DNA of 64,000 nt, taken from JAZDGX01 sp964482205 (lineage in GTDB: Bacteria > Eisenbacteria > RBG-16-71-46 > CAIMUX01 > WJJG01). Position numbers and translations under genes: made by a program. This document shows, piece after piece, positions 27,650-35,309 of this stretch. The DNA lies in assembly GCA_964482205.1 (NCBI GenBank), contig CAYZWI010000015.1, positions 1-64,000 on the forward strand. The letters are read 5' to 3'. Each line of letters opens with the position of its first letter. The first letter of the stretch is position 1. The notes under the pieces were generated by a model. It saw only the letters and a program-made list of their open reading frames with translations, was not told the origin of the DNA and searched no databases.

Positions 27650-28573
27650 TCAGTCCGTCCGGTAGAGGTTCTTCACCCGGCCCCAGGTAAATGGGATGAT
27701 GCCGGCTTTCGGGGACTCTGTTTCGAGGGGTTCGTCTTCCCAGCTGACGATCTTCCAGACATGACCTTCAGCGCCCGCCTGTCCCCAAGGCTCCTCTCGA
27801 AACCAGAAGCGTGAAGAGCCACCATCGACTGCAAATTCGCGCATCCCTTCGTTTTCGCGGCCGGGGATCAGGCCGTACACATGCAGAAAGACATTCCAGA
27901 CCAGAATGGACCACATGCCTGTTCCAGGGTCCCACTGCCGAGGGCCCACGGCATAGCTGAGACTCAATGTGGGGACTGCGTCAGGATTGAACAGGCGTTC
28001 GTGGATACCGACTTCCGTTTGACGCCCCCACTCGTCCGGTAGCCCGGGCTCTTCTTGATCCGCTTGGGAAAGCACGAAAGTGAAGCTCTCCGGCCCGCCC
28101 GCCAGCAGGCTCTCGTATTCCGCGATATTGCGCAAGTCATAGGCTTGTTTCAGATTCCAGAGAAGATTCTCGGGAGAATTTCGCGCTCGGAGCGCGTTCA
28201 CCACGACGCTCAAGGTCTCGCGTGAGACCGTCCATTCACGGTCGCTGACTTGCAGCACCACTTCGAAGTTGCCGGCCTGCTCGAACCGATGCGCGCCATG
28301 GGGGTTGCCGACCGCACCGAAGTCGTATTCGCCGTCACTCTCCCAATCCCACTGGAACAGCAACTCGTCCGCGGGCGTCTCCTCGTCCTGGCTGCAACTG
28401 GCGTCGAACTGAAACTCCGTGAACGAAGGGCCCTCCACGGGGCTGACGACGAAGCAGGCGAGCGGGGCATCGTTCGCGGGAGTCTCGGGGCAGGAATCGT
28501 CCTCGCCGCAACTTGCGAGAGAGAGAGCGATCGCGACCAGCAGCGCGGTCGTCGCGCATCTGCCGTAGTGCAT
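27650..28573 (-). CDS. PKD-domain lipoprotein with WGxxKxxYR C-terminal tag
   Basis: This 307-aa protein has the lipobox LASC (Cys about residue 22). A PKD-type beta domain (about 37-125) holds FDASCSQDEETPADELLFQWDW as its core, split by a short loop, and VVLQVSDREWTVS. An NTF2-like or unknown alpha/beta region (about 130-290) follows, with SPENLLWNLKQAYDLRN and WSILVWNVFLHVYG. The end is FTWGRVKNLYRTD. The protein thus has both a lipid anchor and the C-terminal tag. The start has GGAGGG upstream. I recognise no enzyme motif. Confidence 0.72.
   Translation of the reverse strand: MHYGRCATTALLVAIALSLASCGEDDSCPETPANDAPLACFVVSPVEGPSFTEFQFDASCSQDEETPADELLFQWDWESDGEYDFGAVGNPHGAHRFEQAGNFEVVLQVSDREWTVSRETLSVVVNALRARNSPENLLWNLKQAYDLRNIAEYESLLAGGPESFTFVLSQADQEEPGLPDEWGRQTEVGIHERLFNPDAVPTLSLSYAVGPRQWDPGTGMWSILVWNVFLHVYGLIPGRENEGMREFAVDGGSSRFWFREEPWGQAGAEGHVWKIVSWEDEPLETESPKAGIIPFTWGRVKNLYRTD
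27659..27685 (-). other. WGxxKxxYR C-terminal tag (copy 2)
   Basis: Codons for WGRVKNLYR, followed by Thr-Asp and the stop codon. This copy is on a lipoprotein. Confidence 0.8.
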
Positions 28574-28612
28574 GATCGGGCCCTCCGTGCCGCCAGGATG
28601 CGCAGCCCGCCG

Positions 28613-28822
28613 CTACTCCTTCACCGGCAGCACATGAATCGCCTTCACCACCAGGAGCACCTCATCGCCCGGCTTCAGATCCAGCTCCTCGAGCGACTCC
28701 ATGGTCAGCACCGAGGCCATCGTCGCCGGCGTCACGATATCGAAATTGACCTGCGCCATGACGGCGCCCTTCTTGAGCGACTTGACCTTGCCCCTGAATG
28801 TGTTGCGCGCTCCGTACTTCAT
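28613..28822 (-). CDS. TOBE-domain (molbindin-like) protein
   Basis: This 69-aa protein is one TOBE/Mop domain: ARNTFRGKVKSLKKGAVMAQVNFDI, then LTMESLEELDLKPGDEVLLVVKAIHVLPVKE, written here in two parts of a continuous chain. Molbindins of this size bind molybdate or tungstate in the cytoplasm as oligomers. A strong AAGGAGGGC sets the ATG at 28822. It lies 80 bp after the HgdC-like activase gene on the same strand, so it may belong to that operon. A link to the metal chemistry of the neighbouring enzyme is possible but unproven. Confidence 0.85.
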   Translation of the reverse strand: MKYGARNTFRGKVKSLKKGAVMAQVNFDIVTPATMASVLTMESLEELDLKPGDEVLLVVKAIHVLPVKE

Positions 28823-28902
28823 CGTGCCCTCCTTGTGGTCGGGTCGCCCGCTCCAACGAGCGCCGTCCTCCACGCGATTCATCGACTGCGCACGACCAGC
28901 CA

Positions 28903-29667
28903 TCATGAAAGCACGCCATCCGCCCGCGCACAATAGAGCGCGCAGCCGAGCGCGGCCACCGTCTGCGGCGAGCCGGGCACGCGCACCGGCTGCTTCAAGG
29001 CGTCCGAGATGAGCGCCGCGAGGCATTCGTTCTGCGCGCAGCCGCCGGTGAAGACGACCGCCGGCTCGAGGGGCACGCCGCTTGCCATGGCGGTGGTGCG
29101 CGCGGCGATGGACTCGTGGATTCCGAGGGCCATCTCGTCTTTCGAAGCCCCGCGGGCGATGAGCGAGACGACCTCGGATTGCGCGAAAACCGAGCACATG
29201 CTGGAGAGCTTTTGCGCCTGGCGGGCCTGTCTGGCCGCCGCGACGAACTCCGCGCGCGTGAAGCCCAGCGCGGTGGCCATCATCTCGAGGAACTGCCCGG
29301 TTCCGGCCGCGCAGCGATCGTTCATCACGAACTTCTGCACTCTGCCGCGGGCGTCCAACGCGATCGCTTTGCTGTCCTGGCCGCCGACATCGATGATCGT
29401 CCGGCAATCCGGGATCAAGGCCGTCGCGCCGATCGCGACCGCCTTGATCTCCGAGATCGTCTCGACGCCGGGCCAATGTTCCTTGAAGAGATGCCGCCCG
29501 TAGCCCGTGCCGGCGATGCGGTCGTAGTCCACCCGGTCGAGGAGCCGGCGGCAGACCGCGAGCGGATCCGAGCCGGTGTCATCGACCGCGCTGTGCGCCA
29601 CGCGCCCGTCTTCGCAGAGCACGAGCTTGATCGCTCGCGACCCGATGTCGATGCCTGCGGTGCGCAT
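28903..29667 (-). CDS. HgdC/BadF-type activase (ATP-dependent electron donor, YjiL-like)
   Basis: This 254-aa ASKHA-fold ATPase resembles the activators of 2-hydroxyacyl-CoA dehydratases and of double-cubane cluster proteins. It has AGIDIGSRAIKLVL (phosphate 1), IDVGGQDSKAI (phosphate 2) and VVFTGGCAQN (adenosine motif). The cluster ligands are Cys119 (NDRCAAGTGQ) and Cys158 (MCSVFAQSEV), which hold one [4Fe-4S] cluster between two subunits in the family. It uses ATP to inject a low-potential electron into the partner. It starts 4 bp after the HgdB-like gene. Confidence 0.92.
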   Translation of the reverse strand: MRTAGIDIGSRAIKLVLCEDGRVAHSAVDDTGSDPLAVCRRLLDRVDYDRIAGTGYGRHLFKEHWPGVETISEIKAVAIGATALIPDCRTIIDVGGQDSKAIALDARGRVQKFVMNDRCAAGTGQFLEMMATALGFTRAEFVAAARQARQAQKLSSMCSVFAQSEVVSLIARGASKDEMALGIHESIAARTTAMASGVPLEPAVVFTGGCAQNECLAALISDALKQPVRVPGSPQTVAALGCALYCARADGVLS

Positions 29668-29671
29668 GGGA

Positions 29672-30952
29672 TTATCCGCGCAGGCGCTCGACGAAGGCTT
29701 CCACCCGCGTCTGGATCTGGCCGACATCCTCCTGGCCGTAGTCGGTGTCGATGCGCAGGGTGGGCAGCCCTTCCTTCTCGAGCCGTCGCTCCACCGGCCC
29801 CGCTTCGACTTGGTACGGCGAACAGAAGAGCAGCCCGTAGTGGATCACGCCCTGCGCATTCAGCGACCGGGCCATCTGAAGCACATGCTCAACGCGCGAT
29901 TCGTTGGGAGTGAAGATCGCGCAATCGATCTTGAGATAGCGATCGACGACCGCGTCGAGGAGCTCGTCCACCGTGCGTCCGGTGTCCGCGGTGAGCGCTT
30001 GCGTGCCGCGCTCGCCCACGCACGATTCCTCGCCGACGATGATCGCGCCCGTCTTCTCGATGATGCTCGGCAGCTTCCAGTTGGGCACCGCCATCGGGCA
30101 GCCGGAGATGAGGATGCGGGGCGTGCCCTTGGGCGCCACGCCCTCGCGCCGCGCGATGCGCTGCTCGAGCTCGTCGCAGATCTTGTTCACGGACTGAGTG
30201 AACCGCGCGGGATCGTCGTAGAAGTAGATCTGGTTCATGAGCAGGCCGTCGAGCCCCGAGATCGGCGCGGGGTCCGCGGCGCGCAGCTTCGCCAGCCGGT
30301 GCATGACGGCGCGCTTGGCATTGACCATCGCGATGCCCTTCTTGAACGCTTCGATGGTGAGCTTCCTGCCGGTGAGCTCTTCGAGGTAGGCGGCGAACTT
30401 CTTGAATTCGTCGCGCATCAGCGCCCGGCCCGCGGGGCTCTTCGTCTGCGGAAGGTCCATCACATACAGCCGGGGCACTAGGTCCTTGAAGATCTCGTAG
30501 CCCTTCTTCTTCCCATCGCAGGTGTTCTCGCCCACCACTACATCGCTCGCCGTGAGATAGGGGCAGACGCGGGCGAGGGCGAACCCAAAAGCGCCCTTGA
30601 TGAGCGCGCAGGTGTTGCGGGGCAGGAACTTCTCGGCTTCGGCGGTCGCGAACTCGGCCCCGGCGCACAGCCCGACCATCACGCCGTCGAGCGCGAGCAC
30701 GATCTCCTCGGGCACGTAGGTGCAATAGGTGCCGACTACCTTGCGGCCCGCTTCCTTCGCATCCATCAGTTCCTTGATGCGCAAGCCGTGGACTTCGCTC
30801 ATCACGAAGTCGAAGTAGGCCATGCCCGCGGGGCGATTGTGCTGCTTGGTGAAGGTCTGCTCGTAGAGCGGGCCGAGAACGCCGAGCAACGCGTCGTGAG
30901 CCTCGAGGTCGAGGCCCAGCCCTTTCCACATCGGTCGATAGTCGGGGGACAA
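29672..30952 (-). CDS. HgdB-like double-cubane cluster-type reductase (YjiM/DCCP-like)
   Basis: This 426-aa protein belongs to the 2-hydroxyacyl-CoA dehydratase subunit D superfamily. It is encoded alone with an activase, without the second (alpha) dehydratase subunit. That arrangement matches the double-cubane cluster protein pair known from Carboxydothermus and the YjiM-YjiL pair of E. coli. Candidate cluster cysteines are in TYCTYVP, GENTCDGKKK, SGCPMAVP, EESCVGE and FCSPYQ. The family carries out ATP-driven low-potential reductions; the natural substrate is unknown. The start is TTG at 30952, fixed by AAGGAGGT five bases upstream. Confidence 0.85.
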   Translation of the reverse strand: MSPDYRPMWKGLGLDLEAHDALLGVLGPLYEQTFTKQHNRPAGMAYFDFVMSEVHGLRIKELMDAKEAGRKVVGTYCTYVPEEIVLALDGVMVGLCAGAEFATAEAEKFLPRNTCALIKGAFGFALARVCPYLTASDVVVGENTCDGKKKGYEIFKDLVPRLYVMDLPQTKSPAGRALMRDEFKKFAAYLEELTGRKLTIEAFKKGIAMVNAKRAVMHRLAKLRAADPAPISGLDGLLMNQIYFYDDPARFTQSVNKICDELEQRIARREGVAPKGTPRILISGCPMAVPNWKLPSIIEKTGAIIVGEESCVGERGTQALTADTGRTVDELLDAVVDRYLKIDCAIFTPNESRVEHVLQMARSLNAQGVIHYGLLFCSPYQVEAGPVERRLEKEGLPTLRIDTDYGQEDVGQIQTRVEAFVERLRG

Positions 30953-31314
30953 TGCGCACCTCCTTGGGGTTGCGAGCGGATCGATCCGCCCGCACCCAGG
31001 GGGCGCCTAGGCGGGCGGAAGATCCTGGTTGCGGCGCGCATTCCTCGGAGACCGACCGGCCTCCCGGAACGCGCATCAATTACATTTGAACAGCCAGAGC
31101 GACATGGTCTCTTCCTCTTGCCCGTGCGACACGGCAGCGTGGCTTCTTGAACCGGATGAGAATACGCCGAACCGGGCCCGGCGTTCAATCCTTCTTCGGG
31201 GTCGCACGCCGCCTTCCTCGCATGCAAGGTGGGGAGATGCAACGCGGAAGGCGGCCAGGCGCAGGGCTGCCCCGCCCGAACCTCGGATCCCACGAAGTCA
31301 TCAGCTTCGACGGA
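30953..31314. other. intergenic region, leader of the HgdB-like operon
   Basis: These 362 bp lie between the FadL gene end and the HgdB-like start, both on the minus strand. Apart from the hairpin at 30985-31019 I see no gene, tRNA or riboswitch in it. Confidence 0.5.
30985..31019 (-). promoter_or_regulatory. 9-bp-stem hairpin in the leader of the HgdB-like operon
   Basis: A perfect inverted repeat (TCCGCCCGC / GCGGGCGGA) with a 17-base loop lies 33 bp before the TTG start. It could be a terminator for upstream transcripts or a leader structure. No T-run follows. Confidence 0.4.
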
Positions 31315-33018
31315 TCACCTTCGAATCGAGTAATCGATCCCAATGGCGAGAATCAGGTCCGACCGTGAGAATCGTTCCGTGACCCGAGTGGGCGGGAGCG
31401 CCTCTCTCTCGACTCCGTAGGGAAGCAGCACGGGCACGCTCTGATCGTGATGGAACTCCCGCGTGTCGCCCCGATAGAAGATGGACGAGAAACCAATGTT
31501 GAGCGCGAAGTTCGGAGCCACCCGATATTCTCCGCCAAAGCCCAGGGTGTGCGCGTCCAGGCTGAATCCGATCAGCGATTGATACGCCTCGCTCACGCCG
31601 CTCCTGCCGTACATGTACCCGGCGCTCAGCAGCACTTTCGGGCTCATCCTGCATTCCGCTCCGACCGCCAGCTCCAAGTAGTTGGCGTCGATGATGTCGC
31701 TGTTCTCGATCGCGACTCCCATGGTATCCACCAAGCCATAATCGGCATCCCTGTCGAAGTAGTAATTCAGTCCCGACGACACCACGACTCTCGATCCGCT
31801 CGCGTACGAGACGCCCAGGGAAAATTGGGCCGGAAGGTCGTTGCGGATCTTGGCCCCATCGGGAAAGGAACCGAAATCGTCCCGGCGCGTGTCGTTCTTC
31901 AATTCCAACTTGGTGGCGAATTCGTACTTCAGACCGACGGTCCATTCCCGGCCGGGAGTGAAAGCGACACCCAGGATCGGGGCGAAGCCCGAACCGGTTT
32001 GGGTCACCTCGAGCTCCCGGTCCGCCGTCAACCACCGAATGCCGTTCATCAGTGCCGCGTTGGTCGTGTAGTAGTTCTCGGCTGTTCCGAATTCGGCATG
32101 AACCTGGTTCATGTTCATGGCCGCGACTTGCGCGGGCGTCAAGCCCAGGGCGGTCAAGGCGCTTTCGTACTGGGCGCGCTGGGCGGATGTGATGTACCCC
32201 ATCGTCTGCACTTGAGCGAGGGTGAAATTTCCCGCGCCTGCGTTGATCAGCGTTTGGGTGTTCACGGCCGCTCCGGAATAGGATTGCCCCAGCGAAGCGA
32301 AAGAGGTGGCACTGGCAGCGGCGAACGCCTCCGCCGACCGGTAGCTGCCGTCGTATCCCGCGGTGGGATTGACCGAGATGTCCCTCAAGCCTCCCTCATA
32401 TGTTCGCTTGACGGTTGTCAGGCGGCCGCCGGCGAACAGGGACACGGCGGGACTGATCCGCTGGGAGACGCCGATCTGGTAGCCGAAGCTGTTCGAGCTC
32501 TCTTCGAAGTCCATGTGTGAGGTGTAGCCGGTCACACCATAGACCTCGTGCAACGCGGGGACGAGATCGGCGACGATCATCTCGAAGGCCGGCAGCCCCC
32601 GCCTGAAATCCGTGTGGCCGCTGCCGCGAATGGAGTTGACGCCCAAGGAGAAGGCTGAGTTGTTGATCCGATAGACGGCGTACACTCCCGGGAACAGGCC
32701 CGCGTCGGCGTCCGCGGAGAAGACCGACGAGGGTGCTCCCGTCAGGTGGACATAATCGTTTTCGACTTCTCCATCTCTGGAGAGGAACTGATTGCTGATC
32801 GAGAAGTGCCAGCCCTCGTTCAATCCGGTGAGGCCGGCGGGATTGTAGTAGACGCCGTCAATACCTGTGGTGGCGTTGCGCGCCGGCATGCGGACAAAGG
32901 CGGCGCTCTGATTGACATTGGACATGAGCCCGGCGTGAACCACCGTTGGTGGGAGGATCAGGAGCCAGGCCAACAGCAGGAAGGCCATCGGGCGAGGATA
33001 CGAAGGTTCACGACGCAT
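31315..33018 (-). CDS. FadL/OmpP1-family outer-membrane transporter
   Basis: This 567-aa protein has a signal peptide (MAFLLLAWLLILPPTVVHAG). The FadL hallmark follows: a small N-terminal hatch with SAAFVRMPARNATTGIDGVYYNPAGL. The C-terminal part is barrel strands ending in DLILAIGIDYSIRR. FadL proteins pass long-chain fatty acids and other hydrophobic compounds across the outer membrane by lateral diffusion. A 110-residue Ala/Gln-rich helical insertion (about 225-335) is unusual and makes it longer than the usual 420-470 aa. The start has GGGAGGA upstream. It is divergent from the beta-helix gene. Confidence 0.88.
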   Translation of the reverse strand: MRREPSYPRPMAFLLLAWLLILPPTVVHAGLMSNVNQSAAFVRMPARNATTGIDGVYYNPAGLTGLNEGWHFSISNQFLSRDGEVENDYVHLTGAPSSVFSADADAGLFPGVYAVYRINNSAFSLGVNSIRGSGHTDFRRGLPAFEMIVADLVPALHEVYGVTGYTSHMDFEESSNSFGYQIGVSQRISPAVSLFAGGRLTTVKRTYEGGLRDISVNPTAGYDGSYRSAEAFAAASATSFASLGQSYSGAAVNTQTLINAGAGNFTLAQVQTMGYITSAQRAQYESALTALGLTPAQVAAMNMNQVHAEFGTAENYYTTNAALMNGIRWLTADRELEVTQTGSGFAPILGVAFTPGREWTVGLKYEFATKLELKNDTRRDDFGSFPDGAKIRNDLPAQFSLGVSYASGSRVVVSSGLNYYFDRDADYGLVDTMGVAIENSDIIDANYLELAVGAECRMSPKVLLSAGYMYGRSGVSEAYQSLIGFSLDAHTLGFGGEYRVAPNFALNIGFSSIFYRGDTREFHHDQSVPVLLPYGVEREALPPTRVTERFSRSDLILAIGIDYSIRR

Positions 33019-33322
33019 GGGTCCTCCCTTGTTTCTTGGGAAGACGCGTGAGGATCACAGTGCTTGCGACGAAATTGCCCGTCCTTCCTCACGGTTCTTC
33101 CGTTCCGGCACTCACGTGGAGAGCAACCCCTTCCCGGATGCCTCCGATCCTACCGGCCTATGCCATCCTGGTCCATGCTTCCTTTCGGATCCGCGGGAAT
33201 CTCGAGGAGTCCATTGGCTGCCGGCGCAAGATCGGCTATCATTCGAGTATCGACCTGCATGAGCGCAAGACATCCGACGCCATGTTTCTCGACATCCTGG
33301 GGCAAGAAGACAGGAGGCCACC
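33019..33322. other. divergent intergenic region
   Basis: These 304 bp separate the FadL gene from the tagged beta-helix gene. They contain one recognisable rightward promoter (33214-33242) and nothing else that I can support. Confidence 0.5.
33214..33242 (+). promoter_or_regulatory. sigma70-type promoter for the beta-helix gene
   Basis: TTGGCT (33214-33219), a 17-bp spacer and TATCAT (33237-33242) lie about 80 bp before the ATG at 33323. Confidence 0.5.
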
Positions 33323-34600
33323 ATGCGCACCCTCATCCTCTTTCTCTCGGCGCTTGCATCCCTGGCGCTGATCTCGCACGCGAACGCTACCGTCTACTCG
33401 ATTCTGCCGGACGGCAGCGGCGACTTCCCCACCATCCAGGCCGGGGTCGACGCCATCGTCACCGGCGATGTGCTCGAGTTGGGCGCCGGCACATTCACCG
33501 GCCCGGGCAATCGCGACATCGATTTTTTGGGAAAGGCAATCACCATCCGCTCGCTAAGCGGCGATCCGGAGACCTGCATCATCGAATGTCAGGGCACCGA
33601 GAGCGAACCGCATCGGGCCTTCCATCTTCATTCCGGCGAAGCGGCCGGAACGAGCGTGAGCGGTATGACGATTACGCATGGATGGATGGGCGATGAAACG
33701 CGCGGCGGCGGGATTGCGTGCGACAATGGAAGCTCGCTTCTCGTCAACGGCTGCATCCTGACGGAGATCCACGGCGCGGCGGCGCTCTGCATCGACGGCA
33801 GCCGCCTCGAGGTTCGCGATTGCGTCTTCACCGGCAACGAGGCGTTGGAGGGCGGCGGAATCTGTTGCGAGGAGGCAACGCTGGTGCTGGAAGGCTGCCG
33901 GTTCACGGAGAACGCAGCTTTCCAACTCGGGGGCGCCGTGCACGCGCACGCGGCGGTTGTCGACCTGCTCGATTGTGACTTCGAGCACAACCATGCGTTG
34001 CATGGCGGAGCGACCGATTTTCACATCAGCACGGTTGCCACGGTGCGCGACTGCCGTTTCTACGAAAACTACGCGACCGAAGCAGGCGGCCTGTGCCTGT
34101 ACGCAGGATGCCATGGGACGGTCGAAGGGTGCACCTTCGCCGGGAACACTTCCAGCGATTGGGCCTCGGCCCTCTCCGCCGGCAAAGCCAGCATGTGCCA
34201 GGTTCAGAGTTGCACCTTCTATGGAAATTCCGGCGGATTCGGGGCCGTGCTGCTCAGCGATGCGCTGTGCACGATGTCGCAAGTCGTCATCGCGTTCAAC
34301 GACTGGGGGCTCTACCAGTACAGCACGGTAGCCATGACCTGCTGCGACATCTTCGGCAATGAAGGTGGAGACTGGATCGGAGATTTCGCGGACCAGCTGG
34401 GCGTGAATGGGAACATCTGCGAGGACCCGCTCTTCTGCGATCCGGAGCAGCGCGACTTCCATCTGAATGCCGCCTCTCCGTGCGCACCGTTCTCGCCTCC
34501 CAATCCCGAGTGCGACCTCATCGGCGCCTGGCCGGTCGGCTGCGGCGGCACGCCGGTGGAAGCCATTCGTTGGGGGCGCTTGAAGAACGCGTTTCGGTAG
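33323..34600 (+). CDS. secreted right-handed beta-helix protein with WGxxKxxFR tag
   Basis: This 425-aa protein has a signal peptide (MRTLILFLSALASLALISHA). A parallel beta-helix begins with the typical IQAGVDAIVTGDVLELGAGTF and DIDFLGKAITIRS. It runs through about ten coils of the type DCVFTGNEALEGGGI and GCTFAGNTSSDW to about residue 380. Such helices often bind or cleave polysaccharides, but no catalytic cluster is obvious. The Cys content is high for a secreted protein. It ends GTPVEAIRWGRLKNAFR. The ATG follows AGGAGG. Confidence 0.82.
   Translation: MRTLILFLSALASLALISHANATVYSILPDGSGDFPTIQAGVDAIVTGDVLELGAGTFTGPGNRDIDFLGKAITIRSLSGDPETCIIECQGTESEPHRAFHLHSGEAAGTSVSGMTITHGWMGDETRGGGIACDNGSSLLVNGCILTEIHGAAALCIDGSRLEVRDCVFTGNEALEGGGICCEEATLVLEGCRFTENAAFQLGGAVHAHAAVVDLLDCDFEHNHALHGGATDFHISTVATVRDCRFYENYATEAGGLCLYAGCHGTVEGCTFAGNTSSDWASALSAGKASMCQVQSCTFYGNSGGFGAVLLSDALCTMSQVVIAFNDWGLYQYSTVAMTCCDIFGNEGGDWIGDFADQLGVNGNICEDPLFCDPEQRDFHLNAASPCAPFSPPNPECDLIGAWPVGCGGTPVEAIRWGRLKNAFR
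34571..34597 (+). other. WGxxKxxFR C-terminal tag (copy 3)
   Basis: Codons for WGRLKNAFR directly before the stop, with GTPVEAIR as linker. Confidence 0.85.
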
Positions 34601-34656
34601 CCGCCCGGAACCCGCGAGAGCGAAGCGGATCTCGCGAGCGGCTGGATCGGGTCACG

Positions 34657-35082
34657 ATGGCTTCACCATTGCCACTCTTCGTGGTCATTGCCGCGCTGAT
34701 CGCGCTCGGCGTGACAGGCAACTTGCTGCTGCTGTCCCCGGTCCCGATTGCCCTTCAGGCTGCGGCCGTCGCTTTGAGCATCTGGGCGCGGCGCTCGTTT
34801 CCACGGGGAGCGTTCCGCGTGAGCGCGTCACCGCGCGGCGGCTCGATCGTGCGAGGCGGACCCTATCGTTTCATTCGCCACCCGATGTACGCCGCGGTGC
34901 TTCTCTTCCTGTGGACCGCAGTCATCAGCCACCTGTCGGCGTTCACTGTGGCGATTGGCATTCCGGTCACGGCCGTCGTGATCTTCAGAGTCGTCGTCGA
35001 GGAACGGCTGCTGCGTGCTCGGTATTCCGATTACGACGACTACGCCAGGTCCACGAAAGCGCTGGTGCCGTTTCTGTTCTAG
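34657..35082 (+). CDS. isoprenylcysteine carboxyl methyltransferase (ICMT)-like membrane protein
   Basis: This 141-aa protein has about four membrane helices. The ICMT/PEMT-type signature is RGGPYRFIRHPMYAAVLLF, followed by EERLLRARYSDYDDYARST near the C-terminus. Bacterial members are predicted S-adenosylmethionine-dependent methyltransferases for small or lipid-linked substrates; the substrate here is unknown. The ATG at 34657 has GGATCGGG upstream, a weak site. It follows the beta-helix gene by 56 bp on the same strand. Confidence 0.75.
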   Translation: MASPLPLFVVIAALIALGVTGNLLLLSPVPIALQAAAVALSIWARRSFPRGAFRVSASPRGGSIVRGGPYRFIRHPMYAAVLLFLWTAVISHLSAFTVAIGIPVTAVVIFRVVVEERLLRARYSDYDDYARSTKALVPFLF

Positions 35083-35309
35083 AGGCATGGAGTCAGCCGT
35101 TACCCGGCGACCGTGGGCGATTCGACGACGGGTCGCGGGCCAAACTCCAGGAATTCCCCGAACGATGGCGCACGGCTTGGTCGTCCGACCGCGAGAATCC
35201 GGCAACCCAAAGGCCTGAATGGGCGTAGGCGCCTCTATTGGCTTGCGCACCCCCATCCCCCGGACCGTCCTCTATGCAAAATGGCCACTTCCGGAGAAGG
35301 AGCAAGTCC

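Noticed and set aside
31147..31368. Possible small gene or tRNA in the region before the HgdB-like operon
   Set aside because: A GTTCAATC string resembles a T-loop, but the flanking stems do not pair; the open frame overlaps FadL and has no start signal.
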